Part shown: piece by piece, positions 26,831 through 34,634 of the stretch
Layout of the letters: every line of letters starts with the position of its first letter
Numbering within the stretch: the first letter of the stretch is position 1
From: Candidatus Mycobacterium wuenschmannii
GTDB lineage: Bacteria > Actinomycetota > Actinomycetes > Mycobacteriales > Mycobacteriaceae
Length of the DNA: 64,000 nucleotides
Assembly: GCF_030252325.1 (NCBI RefSeq)
Contig: NZ_CP126981.1
Coordinates: forward strand, 4,154,001-4,218,000
Direction of reading: 5' to 3'
Notes under the pieces: generated by a model
Seen by the model: the letters and a program-made list of their open reading frames with translations, nothing else
What the model was told of the DNA's origin: nothing
Database searches by the model: none
Program-made: the position numbers and the translations under genes

Positions 26831-28481
26831 GTGGACACCGTACTTGGCGTGTCGATGGCACCCACTGCGGTCCGCATGGTTCTTGTCGAGGGCGAGAACG
26901 CCGATGGCGTGACGGTCGACGAAGACGGTTTCGACGTCAACGCGTCTGCGGATGCCCCGACGATCAACGCTGCTGACCAGGTTGTCTCGGCCATTCTTGG
27001 TACCCGGGAGGGTGCCGTCGACAGCGGTTACGACGTCCGGTCCATCGGCGTGACCTGGACCGATCCGATCGAGGCGGCGGCACTGCGCGACGCGCTGGCG
27101 GCTCGCAAGGTCGAGAACGTGATGCTGGTGTCGTCGTTCCTGGCCGCTGCGGCGCTGGCGCAGGTCGTTGGCGGCTCCGTCGGATACGCCAAGACCGGGC
27201 TGCTGTTCGTCGAGCCCGACACCGCCACGCTGGCCGTGGTCAACACCGCCGACGGCTCCATCGCGGAGGTACACCGGCAGCCGCTGACGCCGGGGCGCGA
27301 CTCCCTCTCCGAACTGGCCGCGCTGGCATCCGGCGCCCAGGGCCTGGACACCCGGCCCGACGGTCTCTTCCTGGTCGGCTCCAACGGCGTTGACATCACG
27401 ACACTCAAGCCGCAGCTAGAGGCCGCGACCGGGCTGATCGTCAGCGCACCCGAGGAACCTGAGACCGCGCTGGCGCGCGGGGCGGCGCTGGCGTCGGCCA
27501 ACGCCCCGTTGTTCACCTCGTCGACAGAAGCGCTGGCTTACGCGCAGGACCCCGGCACCGGCTTCATCAACCCGTACGCCGTCGCGCCGGGCTACTTCGA
27601 CGTCGCAACCGATAACAAGACCGGCGAGCAGGCTCTGGCCTACAGCGCGGTCGCCGACGACGACGACGACTTCACCGCGTTCGCCGACGAAAGCGAATTC
27701 GAGACCGGCCTCTACACCGGCTCCACCTATACCGGCGTCGCCGAGGCCCAACCGGAAGGCGGCCGTCGGCCGTTGTTCCTGGTCGGCAGTGCCGTCGCCG
27801 CGCTGTTCGTCGTGGGTGCCGCCGCGCTGCTGGTCGCCCTGGCCATCAACCTGCGGCACACCGCCGACACCCGGTCCGACCCCGGCCACGGCGCCAAACC
27901 CGCGCCCGCCTCGGCGCCCGCGCCGCCCCGGCGGCACCCCGCCGGCCCCGGAAGCGCCCGCCCCGGCACCCGAAGCGCCGGCACCCGCGCCCGAAGCTCC
28001 GGCCCCGGCACCCGAGGCCCCCGCGCCCGCGGCACCTGCACCGGCGCCCGTGCAGGTCGCCCCGGCGCCCGCACCGGCCGCGCCTCCTGCCGTTCCCGCT
28101 CCGGTGGCCCCGGCCCCGGCGCCGCCACCCGCGGTCGTCCCGATTCCCATTCCGGTTCCGGGCGTCCCGCCGATCTTCGGTGGGCCTCGACAGGGACCGT
28201 GGGGTCCCGGTGGTGGGGGCTATCCCGGCAACGGCGGTGGCGGCTATCCCGGCAACGGTGGCGGCGGCTATCCCGGCAACGGTGGCGGCGGTGGTGGCTA
28301 CCCCGGTAACGGTGGTGGTGGCGGCGGCTATCCCGGTAACGGTGGCGGCGGTGGTGGCTACCCCGGTAACGGTGGTGGTGGCGGCGGCTGGCCCGGCGGC
28401 GGAGGCGGTGGCGGTGGCCACGGCAGCGGCGGCAGTGGCGGCGGCCATGGTGGCGGGGGTCACGGCGGCTGGGGCCACTGA
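26831..28481 (+). CDS. Actin/Hsp70-like N-domain protein (paralogue 3), frame break
   Basis: Third paralogue, GTG start directly after GGAGGAGAA. The N-domain is the cleanest of the three (LFVEPDTATLAVVNTADGS; FLVGSNGVDI; ETALARGAALASA). The membrane helix is at about residues 312-338. As written, the frame switches to Arg-rich sequence after SAPAPP and ends at 28309. Removing one base between about 27926 and 27949 gives the expected stalk (repeated APAPE, then VVPIPIPVPGVPPIFGG) and a tail of GGGGYPGN repeats ending GGHGGWGH at 28481 (549 residues). The break is in the same part of the protein as in paralogue 2 but has the opposite sign. Confidence 0.8.
28209..28400 (+). repeat. Tandem 24/30-base coding repeats (GGGGYPGN)
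   Basis: Three 24-base units (GGGGYPGN) are followed by three 30-base units (GGGGGGYPGN) and a variant unit ending YPGN-like GGWPGG. They encode the flexible tail of paralogue 3. Such repeats can change copy number by slippage. Confidence 0.85.
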
Positions 28482-28596
28482 CCGGCGCCCTCTGGCCTGC
28501 GCTTTCAACCCGCAGCACGAAACCGTCACCTGACGTTTGACCCCCGCTCAGGAGAGCGATGCCGTTAGCTCATTGCGGCGACTTACACACGGGTGT

Positions 28597-29922
28597 ATGA
28601 GGTGCACCGTATTTGGTACCGGTTATCTGGGTGCTACCCACGCCGCGGGGATGGCCGAGCTGGGGCACGAGGTAGTCGGCGTCGACATCGATCCCGGTAA
28701 GGTCGCCAAGCTGGCCGCGGGTGACGTCCCGTTCTACGAGCCCGGATTGCGAAAGATGTTGCGCGACAACATCGCCGCCGGGCGTCTTCGCTTCACGACC
28801 GACTACGATCTGGCCGCCGACTTCGCCGACGTGCACTTCCTCGGCGTCGGCACACCGCAGAAGCGTGGTGAGTACGGTGCCGACCTGAGTCATGTCCACG
28901 CGGTAATCGACACGCTCGCACCGCGTTTGACAGGCCCCGCGGTGATCGTCGGAAAATCCACCGTTCCCGTCGGGACCGCCGCCGAGTTGGTACAGCGCGC
29001 CCGCGGGGCCGCGCGCCGCGGCGTGGACGTGGAAGTGGCGTGGAATCCGGAATTCCTCCGCGAGGGGTTCGCGATCCAGGACACCCTGAAGCCCGACCGC
29101 ATTGTGCTTGGCGTGCAGGACGGTTCGACGCGGGCCGAGGCGGCGATCCGGGAGATGTACGCGCCGATGCTCGAGGCGGGTGTCCCGTTCCTGGTGACGG
29201 ACCTGCAGACTGCCGAACTGGTCAAGGTGTCCGCGAACGCCTTCCTGGCGACCAAGATCTCCTTCATCAACGCGATCTCCGAGGTGTGTGAGGCCGCGGG
29301 CGCCGACGTGACGCTGCTGGCGGACGCCCTCGGGCACGATCCCCGCATCGGGCGTCGATTCCTCAACGCGGGCTTGGGCTTTGGCGGTGGCTGCCTGCCG
29401 AAGGACATCCGGGCGTTCATGGCCCGCGCCGGCGAGCTGGGAGCCGACCAGGCGCTGACATTCCTGCGGGAAGTCGACAACATCAACATGCGCCGCCGCA
29501 CCCGCATGGTCGAACTCGCGACCAAGGCCTGCGGCGGTTCACTGTTGGGGGCCAACATCGCGGTGCTCGGCGCGGCGTTCAAGCCCGAATCCGATGACGT
29601 GCGGGACTCCCCGGCCCTCAACGTGGCCGGCCAGCTGCAGCTCAACGGGGCGGCCGTCAACGTCTACGACCCCAAGGCGCTGGAGAACGCGCAGCGACTC
29701 TTCCCGACGCTGAATTACGCAGTGTCGGTGGAGGAAGCGTGTGATCGCGCCGATGCGGTGCTGGTGCTCACGGAGTGGCCGGAGTTCGTCGACCTCGACC
29801 CCGGCGCGCTCGCTGACCGGGTGCGCTCCCGCGTCGTGGTCGACGGTCGCAACTGCCTCGACCTGCATCGCTGGCAGCAGGCCGGCTGGCGCGTCCACGC
29901 CCTGGGGCGGCGCGTAGCCTGA
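28597..29922 (+). CDS. udgA: UDP-glucose 6-dehydrogenase
   Basis: A 441-residue member of the UDP-glucose/GDP-mannose dehydrogenase family, which oxidises the sugar nucleotide twice with NAD to give UDP-glucuronate, a precursor for wall polysaccharides. Seen: the Rossmann motif FGTGYLGATHAAGM at the N-terminus, KSTVPVGTA, NPEFLREGFA, the central ELVKVSANAFLATKISFINA helix, and the catalytic Cys266 in GLGFGGGCLPKD. The ATG at 28597 is chosen because the Rossmann strand begins there; upstream codons in this frame do not resemble the family. In M. tuberculosis dcd and udgA are adjacent; here amt and the three paralogues lie between them. Confidence 0.95.
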   Translation: MRCTVFGTGYLGATHAAGMAELGHEVVGVDIDPGKVAKLAAGDVPFYEPGLRKMLRDNIAAGRLRFTTDYDLAADFADVHFLGVGTPQKRGEYGADLSHVHAVIDTLAPRLTGPAVIVGKSTVPVGTAAELVQRARGAARRGVDVEVAWNPEFLREGFAIQDTLKPDRIVLGVQDGSTRAEAAIREMYAPMLEAGVPFLVTDLQTAELVKVSANAFLATKISFINAISEVCEAAGADVTLLADALGHDPRIGRRFLNAGLGFGGGCLPKDIRAFMARAGELGADQALTFLREVDNINMRRRTRMVELATKACGGSLLGANIAVLGAAFKPESDDVRDSPALNVAGQLQLNGAAVNVYDPKALENAQRLFPTLNYAVSVEEACDRADAVLVLTEWPEFVDLDPGALADRVRSRVVVDGRNCLDLHRWQQAGWRVHALGRRVA

Positions 29923-29965
29923 CCGTTCGACCCGCCGCGCCGCTCGACGCGGTACGTTTCTCTGC

Positions 29966-30334
29966 ATGACCACATCGGAGATCGCCACCGTACTGGCTTG
30001 GCACGATGCGCTGAACGCAGCCGACGTCGACACGTTGCTGAGCCTGTCCAGCGACGACATCGAAGTGGGCGACGCGCACGGCGCGGCCCAGGGCCATGCC
30101 GCGTTGCGGGACTGGGTGACCGCCAACCCGCGCACTATCGAGGTCGGCCGGCTGTTCGTCCACGACGGCGTGGTGGTGGTGGAACAAAAGATCAGCGGCC
30201 CAGGCGAATCCGGCTCCGGCGCCGCGTCGGCCTTTCGTGTGGTGCACGACCACATCACCTCGGCGTTCCGCCACGCCAGCCTCGCCGCAGCGCTGGCCGC
30301 GACTGAACTGACTGACGCCGACCTGGTGGAGTAG
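29966..30334 (+). CDS. NTF2-like (SnoaL-type) small protein
   Basis: A 122-residue protein with the length and opening of the NTF2/SnoaL fold (VLAWHDALNAADVDTLLSLS, then DDIEVGDAHGAAQGHAALRD). These cone-shaped proteins bind small ligands, act as isomerases or cyclases, or have no known activity. It lies 43 bases after udgA and only 3 bases before rmlA, so it is probably co-transcribed with the sugar-nucleotide genes. No catalytic assignment is possible. Confidence 0.85.
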   Translation: MTTSEIATVLAWHDALNAADVDTLLSLSSDDIEVGDAHGAAQGHAALRDWVTANPRTIEVGRLFVHDGVVVVEQKISGPGESGSGAASAFRVVHDHITSAFRHASLAAALAATELTDADLVE

Positions 30335-30337
30335 ACG

Positions 30338-31204
30338 ATGCGCGGGATCATCCTGGCCGGCGGTGCGGGCACCCGCCTCTACCCGATCACGATGGGCGTC
30401 AGCAAACAGCTGCTGCCGGTCTACGACAAGCCGATGATCTACTACCCGCTGTCCACGCTGATCCTGGCGGGCATCCGTGACATCCAGGTCATCACGACCG
30501 CTTCGGATGCACCGGCATTCGCGCGAGTGCTCGGCGACGGCAGCGCATTCGGCATCAGTATCAGCTACGCCGTGCAGGACGAGCCGAAAGGTCTGGCGCA
30601 GGCGTTCGTGATCGGTGCCGACCACATCGGCTCCGACCCGGTGGCATTGGCGTTGGGCGACAACATCTTCTACGGCCCCGGCTTGGGCACCAACCTGCGG
30701 CGCTTCCAAAACCTCAGCGGTGGAGCAATTTTCGCGTACTGGGTGGCCAACCCGTCGGCCTACGGTGTCGTCGACTTCGGCGATGACGGCATTGCGCTGT
30801 CGATCGAAGAGAAGCCGGCCACACCGAAATCGAACTACGCGGTACCGGGTCTCTACTTCTACGACAACGACGTGATCGAGATCGCCCGGGGTCTGAAGCC
30901 TTCCGCGCGAGGCGAATACGAGATCACCGACGTCAACCGGACCTACCTGAACCAGGGTCGGCTGGCCGTCGAGGTGCTCGCCCGTGGCACCGCCTGGCTG
31001 GACACCGGGACGTTCGACTCGCTGGCCGACGCCGGCGACTACGTGCGGACGCTGGAGCGTCGGCAGGGCCTGAAAGTCGGTGTGCCCGAAGAGGTGGCCT
31101 GGCGGATGGGCTTCATCGACGACGACCAACTCGTTCAGCGCGCGCAGTCGCTGCTGAAGTCGGGGTATGGGGCGTACCTGCTGGAGTTGCTGGAACGCCG
31201 CTGA
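30338..31204 (+). CDS. rmlA: Glucose-1-phosphate thymidylyltransferase
   Basis: A 288-residue enzyme making dTDP-glucose from dTTP and glucose-1-phosphate, the first step of dTDP-rhamnose synthesis. Rhamnose links arabinogalactan to peptidoglycan in mycobacteria, so the gene is expected to be essential. Seen: the nucleotide-binding loop [59 protein letters not shown], and [12 protein letters not shown]. Length and motifs are typical for RmlA. It runs convergently to within 3 bases of the PPE gene stop. Confidence 0.97.
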   Translation: MRGIILAGGAGTRLYPITMGVSKQLLPVYDKPMIYYPLSTLILAGIRDIQVITTASDAPAFARVLGDGSAFGISISYAVQDEPKGLAQAFVIGADHIGSDPVALALGDNIFYGPGLGTNLRRFQNLSGGAIFAYWVANPSAYGVVDFGDDGIALSIEEKPATPKSNYAVPGLYFYDNDVIEIARGLKPSARGEYEITDVNRTYLNQGRLAVEVLARGTAWLDTGTFDSLADAGDYVRTLERRQGLKVGVPEEVAWRMGFIDDDQLVQRAQSLLKSGYGAYLLELLERR

Positions 31205-31207
31205 GGC

Positions 31208-32443
31208 TCAGCCGCCCGACAGCGGACGGCCCATGACGGTCAGCCGGTTACCGTAGCGCGGGCCGTGCCCGAAGGCGCCGGACCGGTTGGCGGACGCGCC
31301 CGGCATACCGGGCATGCCGGCCGGAACCGCACCTGTCCCGCCGCCCTGCGGGCCGACCGCGTTGGTCCAGCCGCCGCCGGCGTACGTGACACCGCTGTGG
31401 TTGGCGACCTGCGCCGTCGCTGTCCAGGTCGGCGGGACGGACAACTTGCCGACCAGCGTGCTGCCGTACGCGTTCGCCGAGACGCCGCCACCTGGAAGGC
31501 TCGTCGGCATTGGCATCGGGGCCGGCGGTGGCTTGATCGCGGCCGTGACACCGGCGCCGCCGGGGGCGGTCTCGCCCGGGCCCACCGAGTTGACGTCGGC
31601 CAGGGCGCTGAACACCGCGGGCGCGATGAGCGCCGGGCTGGTGTATCCGGCCGAGACGAAACCGTTCGTCAAGCTGGAGTTCAGGAAGGTGCCGATGGAG
31701 TTGCCGTCGGCGCCGTCCAGGAAGTTGAGGAGCTGGCCGAGGAATCCGAAGTCGTTCGGCGCCGCCGGTGTCGCCGCCGCGGGTATCGGCGACGTCAGCT
31801 GTTGCAACGACGACGGCACGTTGGAGAGCACCTGCTGCAGTTGCGACTGCACGCCGGTCCCCGTGCTCGCGGCCTGGGACTGGCTGACGGCCGAGCCCTG
31901 GAGCGCCTGAGCGGCCGGGTTCGACGTCTCCGGTGGCTGGGTGAATGGCTTGACCTTGGTCGCGGTCGCCGAGCTGCCCGCGTAGCCGTACATAGCGCCG
32001 GCATCCTGGGCCCACATCTCGCCGTACAGCGCCTCGGTCGCCGCGATCGCCGCGGTGTTCTGGCCGATGACGTTGGTCGCCACCAGCATCGCCAGCTGGG
32101 CCCGATTGGCGGCGATCACCGGCGGAGGGATCATCAACGCGAATGCCGTCTCGAAGGCGGTCGCAGCAGCCGAAGCCTGGGCGGCGGCCTGCTCAGCCTG
32201 CGCTCCGGCGGCGGTCATCCAGGCGATGTACGGCGCGACGGCGGCTGCCATCGTCGCCGAGGTGGGTCCGCGCCAGTCGTCGTCGGACAGGACGTTGATG
32301 GTGTTCTGGTACTGAATGGCCGCGGAATCGAGCTCGGCGGCAAGGAGGTTCCACGCGGCCGAGGCGGTCCGAAGTGGTGCCGATCCGGGCCCGGAATACA
32401 TTCTCCCCGAATTGATTTCAGGGGGTAACGCGCCGAAATCCAT
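31208..32443 (-). CDS. PPE family protein, SVP subgroup
   Basis: A 411-residue PPE protein. It starts [16 protein letters not shown] and keeps the helical PPE domain to about residue 180, including the helix with [13 protein letters not shown] (the WxG turn). The C-terminal part contains GKLSVPPTW, the GxxSVPxxW motif of the PPE-SVP subgroup. PPE proteins are exported by ESX type VII systems, normally as heterodimers with a PE protein; no PE gene is next to it. The ATG at 32443 has a poor ribosome site of its own. A 30-codon open frame with a strong site ends 2 bases before it, so translation may be coupled. Confidence 0.93.
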   Translation of the reverse strand: MDFGALPPEINSGRMYSGPGSAPLRTASAAWNLLAAELDSAAIQYQNTINVLSDDDWRGPTSATMAAAVAPYIAWMTAAGAQAEQAAAQASAAATAFETAFALMIPPPVIAANRAQLAMLVATNVIGQNTAAIAATEALYGEMWAQDAGAMYGYAGSSATATKVKPFTQPPETSNPAAQALQGSAVSQSQAASTGTGVQSQLQQVLSNVPSSLQQLTSPIPAAATPAAPNDFGFLGQLLNFLDGADGNSIGTFLNSSLTNGFVSAGYTSPALIAPAVFSALADVNSVGPGETAPGGAGVTAAIKPPPAPMPMPTSLPGGGVSANAYGSTLVGKLSVPPTWTATAQVANHSGVTYAGGGWTNAVGPQGGGTGAVPAGMPGMPGASANRSGAFGHGPRYGNRLTVMGRPLSGG

Positions 32444-32445
32444 GG

Positions 32446-32538
32446 TCAGATGTCCGACCCGGGAGGCGTCGAGATACACGATCGGTTGCGGTTGGCCGTT
32501 GCTGCGGGCGGCAGCGCCTGCTGTGCAACAGAAAACAT
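32446..32538 (-). CDS. Possible 30-residue leader ORF before the PPE gene
   Basis: The ATG at 32538 follows an excellent ribosome site (AAAGGAGAG, 5-base spacing). The frame encodes [20 protein letters not shown] and 10 more residues and stops with TGA 2 bases before the PPE ATG. It does not resemble a PE protein. It may be a leader peptide that couples translation to the PPE gene, or the ribosome site may have been left behind after loss of an upstream gene. Confidence 0.45.
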   Translation of the reverse strand: MFSVAQQALPPAATANRNRSCISTPPGSDI

Positions 32539-32873
32539 CGCAACTCTCCTTTCGATGAAAACGGATCTATACAGATCTATGGTGCTGGATTTGTGTCGAG
32601 TGCGGGAGTGCACGGGGCTTGCGCACCCTCGAAATCAGGTCGTGTGCACCGCAGGGCAACTCGTGCAGCCACGTCTGTGTGGCAGGCCAATATGGCGGCA
32701 GCATTGGCAGAGATGTAACCCATAGTGCGCCTAACCTTCACTGCGGCGCGCGGTTGCGATCAAATTCATAGAAAGTTCAAACTTTCTGTCGCTTGGGCGA
32801 ACCACGCAAGAAATTTGCTTGAAGACGCTCGGCGAACGGTGTGACGCTAGCAGGTGAACAGCGCATACGCTGA
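32539..32873. other. 335-base intergenic region between PPE leader and DUF732 gene
   Basis: It holds the ribosome site of the leader ORF (32544-32552), a tandem AGATCTAT-type repeat (about 32563-32581) and an 18-bp palindrome (32770-32787). The base composition around the palindrome is AT-richer than the surroundings. No further gene is seen. Confidence 0.55.
32770..32787. promoter_or_regulatory. Perfect 18-bp palindrome, candidate operator
   Basis: AGAAAGTT-CA-AACTTTCT is a perfect 8+2+8 inverted repeat, 86 bases upstream of the DUF732 start codon. It has no terminator context because no gene ends nearby, so a binding site for a dimeric regulator is more likely than a terminator. Confidence 0.45.
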
Positions 32874-33305
32874 ATGACCGAGATGACGACACCGAACCCC
32901 GACCCCAAGCCGCTGCCCGTGCTGGCCATCGTGGCGGCGATGCTCCTGTTGGTCGGCGCCTTCACGGCCGTCTTCGTGTTCGGCCGGCTGAAGCAGGACG
33001 GCGCCCATCCGGCGTCGTCTCCGGGCGCGATGTCGCCGACGGCGGCCGCCGACAGCCCGGGCAAGGAGAGCCAGTTCATCCGGCGGCTCGAGGTGCAGAA
33101 CCTCCAACTGGACCGATCCGACGCCGCCGCGGTCGGTGATGCGCATCATGTGTGCGAGCGATTCCTGGGTGGGGAGAGCAAGGGCCAGATCATCTCTGAG
33201 ATGCTGCAGGGATCGCCGGGCATGTCACCCGACACCGCCACCGACTTTGCCGATACGGCCATCGACGTCTACTGCCCCGACGGCCACCGGGACGATCCGA
33301 CCTGA
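32874..33305 (+). CDS. DUF732 membrane-anchored or exported protein
   Basis: A 143-residue protein. Residues 15-38 (LPVLAIVAAMLLLVGAFTAV) form a signal anchor or uncleaved signal. The C-terminal half is a DUF732 domain: ESQFIRRLEVQNL through GDAHHVCERFLGG to DFADTAIDVYCP, with two Cys expected to form a disulphide. DUF732 proteins are numerous in mycobacteria, located outside the membrane, and of unknown function. ATG codons at 32874 and 32883 are both possible starts. The stop is 9 bases from the convergent aminotransferase stop. Confidence 0.88.
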   Translation: MTEMTTPNPDPKPLPVLAIVAAMLLLVGAFTAVFVFGRLKQDGAHPASSPGAMSPTAAADSPGKESQFIRRLEVQNLQLDRSDAAAVGDAHHVCERFLGGESKGQIISEMLQGSPGMSPDTATDFADTAIDVYCPDGHRDDPT

Positions 33306-33314
33306 CCCGGTTCG

Positions 33315-34580
33315 CTACTGGCGGTAGGTGGACAGGAAGTTGCCCAATCGCTCGATGGCGCGGGACAGGTCGCGCGACCACGGCAGCGTGACGATCCGTA
33401 GGTGATCCGGTGCGGGCCAATTGAATCCGGTTCCCTGCGTGACGAGGATCTTCTCCTGCAGCAACAGGTCGAGCACGAGTTGCTCGTCGTCGGCGATCTC
33501 GTAGACCTCGGGATCAAGCCGCGGGAAGGCGTACAGCGCTCCGGCGGGCTTGACGCAGGAGACACCGGGGATGTCGTTGAGCTTCGACCAGGCGACATCG
33601 CGCTGTTCGAGCAGGCGCCCGCCGGGCAGCACCAGGTCGTCGATGCTCTGATGGCCGCCGAGCGCGACCTGAATGGCATGCTGCGCAGGGACATTCGGGC
33701 ACAACCGCATATTGGCCAGCAGGTGGATGCCTTCGATGAAGCTGCTGGCATGTTCTTTGGGGCCGGTGATGGCGAGCCAGCCGGCCCGGTAGCCGGCCAC
33801 CCGGTAGGCCTTGGACAGCCCATTGAACGTGAGGCACAACAGATCTGGCGCGACCGAGGCCAGGCTGACGTGCTTCGCGTCGTCGTAGAGGATCTTGTCG
33901 TAGATCTCGTCGGCCAGCAGCAGCAGTTGGTGCTTGCGTGCGAGATCGGCGATCTGCGTGAGGACTTCGCGGCTGTATACCGCGCCGGTGGGGTTGTTGG
34001 GGTTGATCACCACCAGCGCCTTGGTGCGCTCGGTGATCTTGGACTCGATGTCGGCGATGTCCGGTTGCCAGCCCTGGGTCTCGTCGCACAGATAGTGCAC
34101 GGGTGTGCCGCCTGCCAGCGACGTCGACGCCGTCCACAAGGGGTAGTCGGGGGCGGGGATCAGGATCTGATCACCGTTGTCGAGCAGGGCCTGCAAAGTC
34201 AGCGTGATCAGTTCCGAGACGCCGTTGCCGAGATAGACGTCGTCGACGTCGAATCGCGGGAAATCCTCGACGAGCTCGTAGCGCGTGACCACCGCCCGTC
34301 GTGCCGGCAGGATGCCCTTGGAATCGGAGTAGCCCTGCGCGTACGGCAGCGCCTGGATCATGTCGCGCATGATCACGTCGGGGGCGTCGAAGCCGAACGG
34401 CGCGGGGTTGCCGATGTTCAGCTTGAGAATGCGGTGGCCCTCGGCTTCGAGGCGCGCGGCATGATCGTGCACCGGCCCGCGGATCTCGTAGAGCACGTCC
34501 TGCAGCTTCGATGACTGCGCGAACGTACGCTGCCGCGGCTGATGTCCCGCGCCCTGCCACGGCAGCTGATGAGTGGTCAC
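33315..34580 (-). CDS. aspC: PLP-dependent aminotransferase (AspC/AlaA type)
   Basis: A 421-residue fold-type I aminotransferase, equivalent in neighbourhood and sequence to M. tuberculosis Rv0337c. Such enzymes exchange amino groups between alanine or aspartate and 2-oxo acids. Motifs: LNIGNPAPFGFDAPD, the PLP-phosphate turn YLGNGVSELITL, DYPLW, VVINPNNPTGAVYS, DEIYDKILYDD, the Schiff-base Lys in FNGLSKAYRVAGYRAGW, and the C-terminal Arg in PDHLRIVTLP. No signal peptide. It precedes nothing on its own strand closely and is 54 bases downstream of the Fe-S reductase gene start region's 3' neighbour, so it may have its own promoter. Confidence 0.94.
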   Translation of the reverse strand: MTTHQLPWQGAGHQPRQRTFAQSSKLQDVLYEIRGPVHDHAARLEAEGHRILKLNIGNPAPFGFDAPDVIMRDMIQALPYAQGYSDSKGILPARRAVVTRYELVEDFPRFDVDDVYLGNGVSELITLTLQALLDNGDQILIPAPDYPLWTASTSLAGGTPVHYLCDETQGWQPDIADIESKITERTKALVVINPNNPTGAVYSREVLTQIADLARKHQLLLLADEIYDKILYDDAKHVSLASVAPDLLCLTFNGLSKAYRVAGYRAGWLAITGPKEHASSFIEGIHLLANMRLCPNVPAQHAIQVALGGHQSIDDLVLPGGRLLEQRDVAWSKLNDIPGVSCVKPAGALYAFPRLDPEVYEIADDEQLVLDLLLQEKILVTQGTGFNWPAPDHLRIVTLPWSRDLSRAIERLGNFLSTYRQ

Positions 34581-34634
34581 GTCATCAATGGTGCCACGGT
34601 TGTCTATCTAATTAATAATTCCGCGGCGGCCTGA

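Noticed and set aside
28209..28400. Regular repeats that could be mistaken for a CRISPR array
   Set aside because: The units are back to back without spacers and encode GGGGYPGN in the frame of paralogue 3.
32446..32538. Leader ORF as a truncated PE gene
   Set aside because: The 30 residues show no similarity to the PE N-terminal helices, so it is listed only as a leader.
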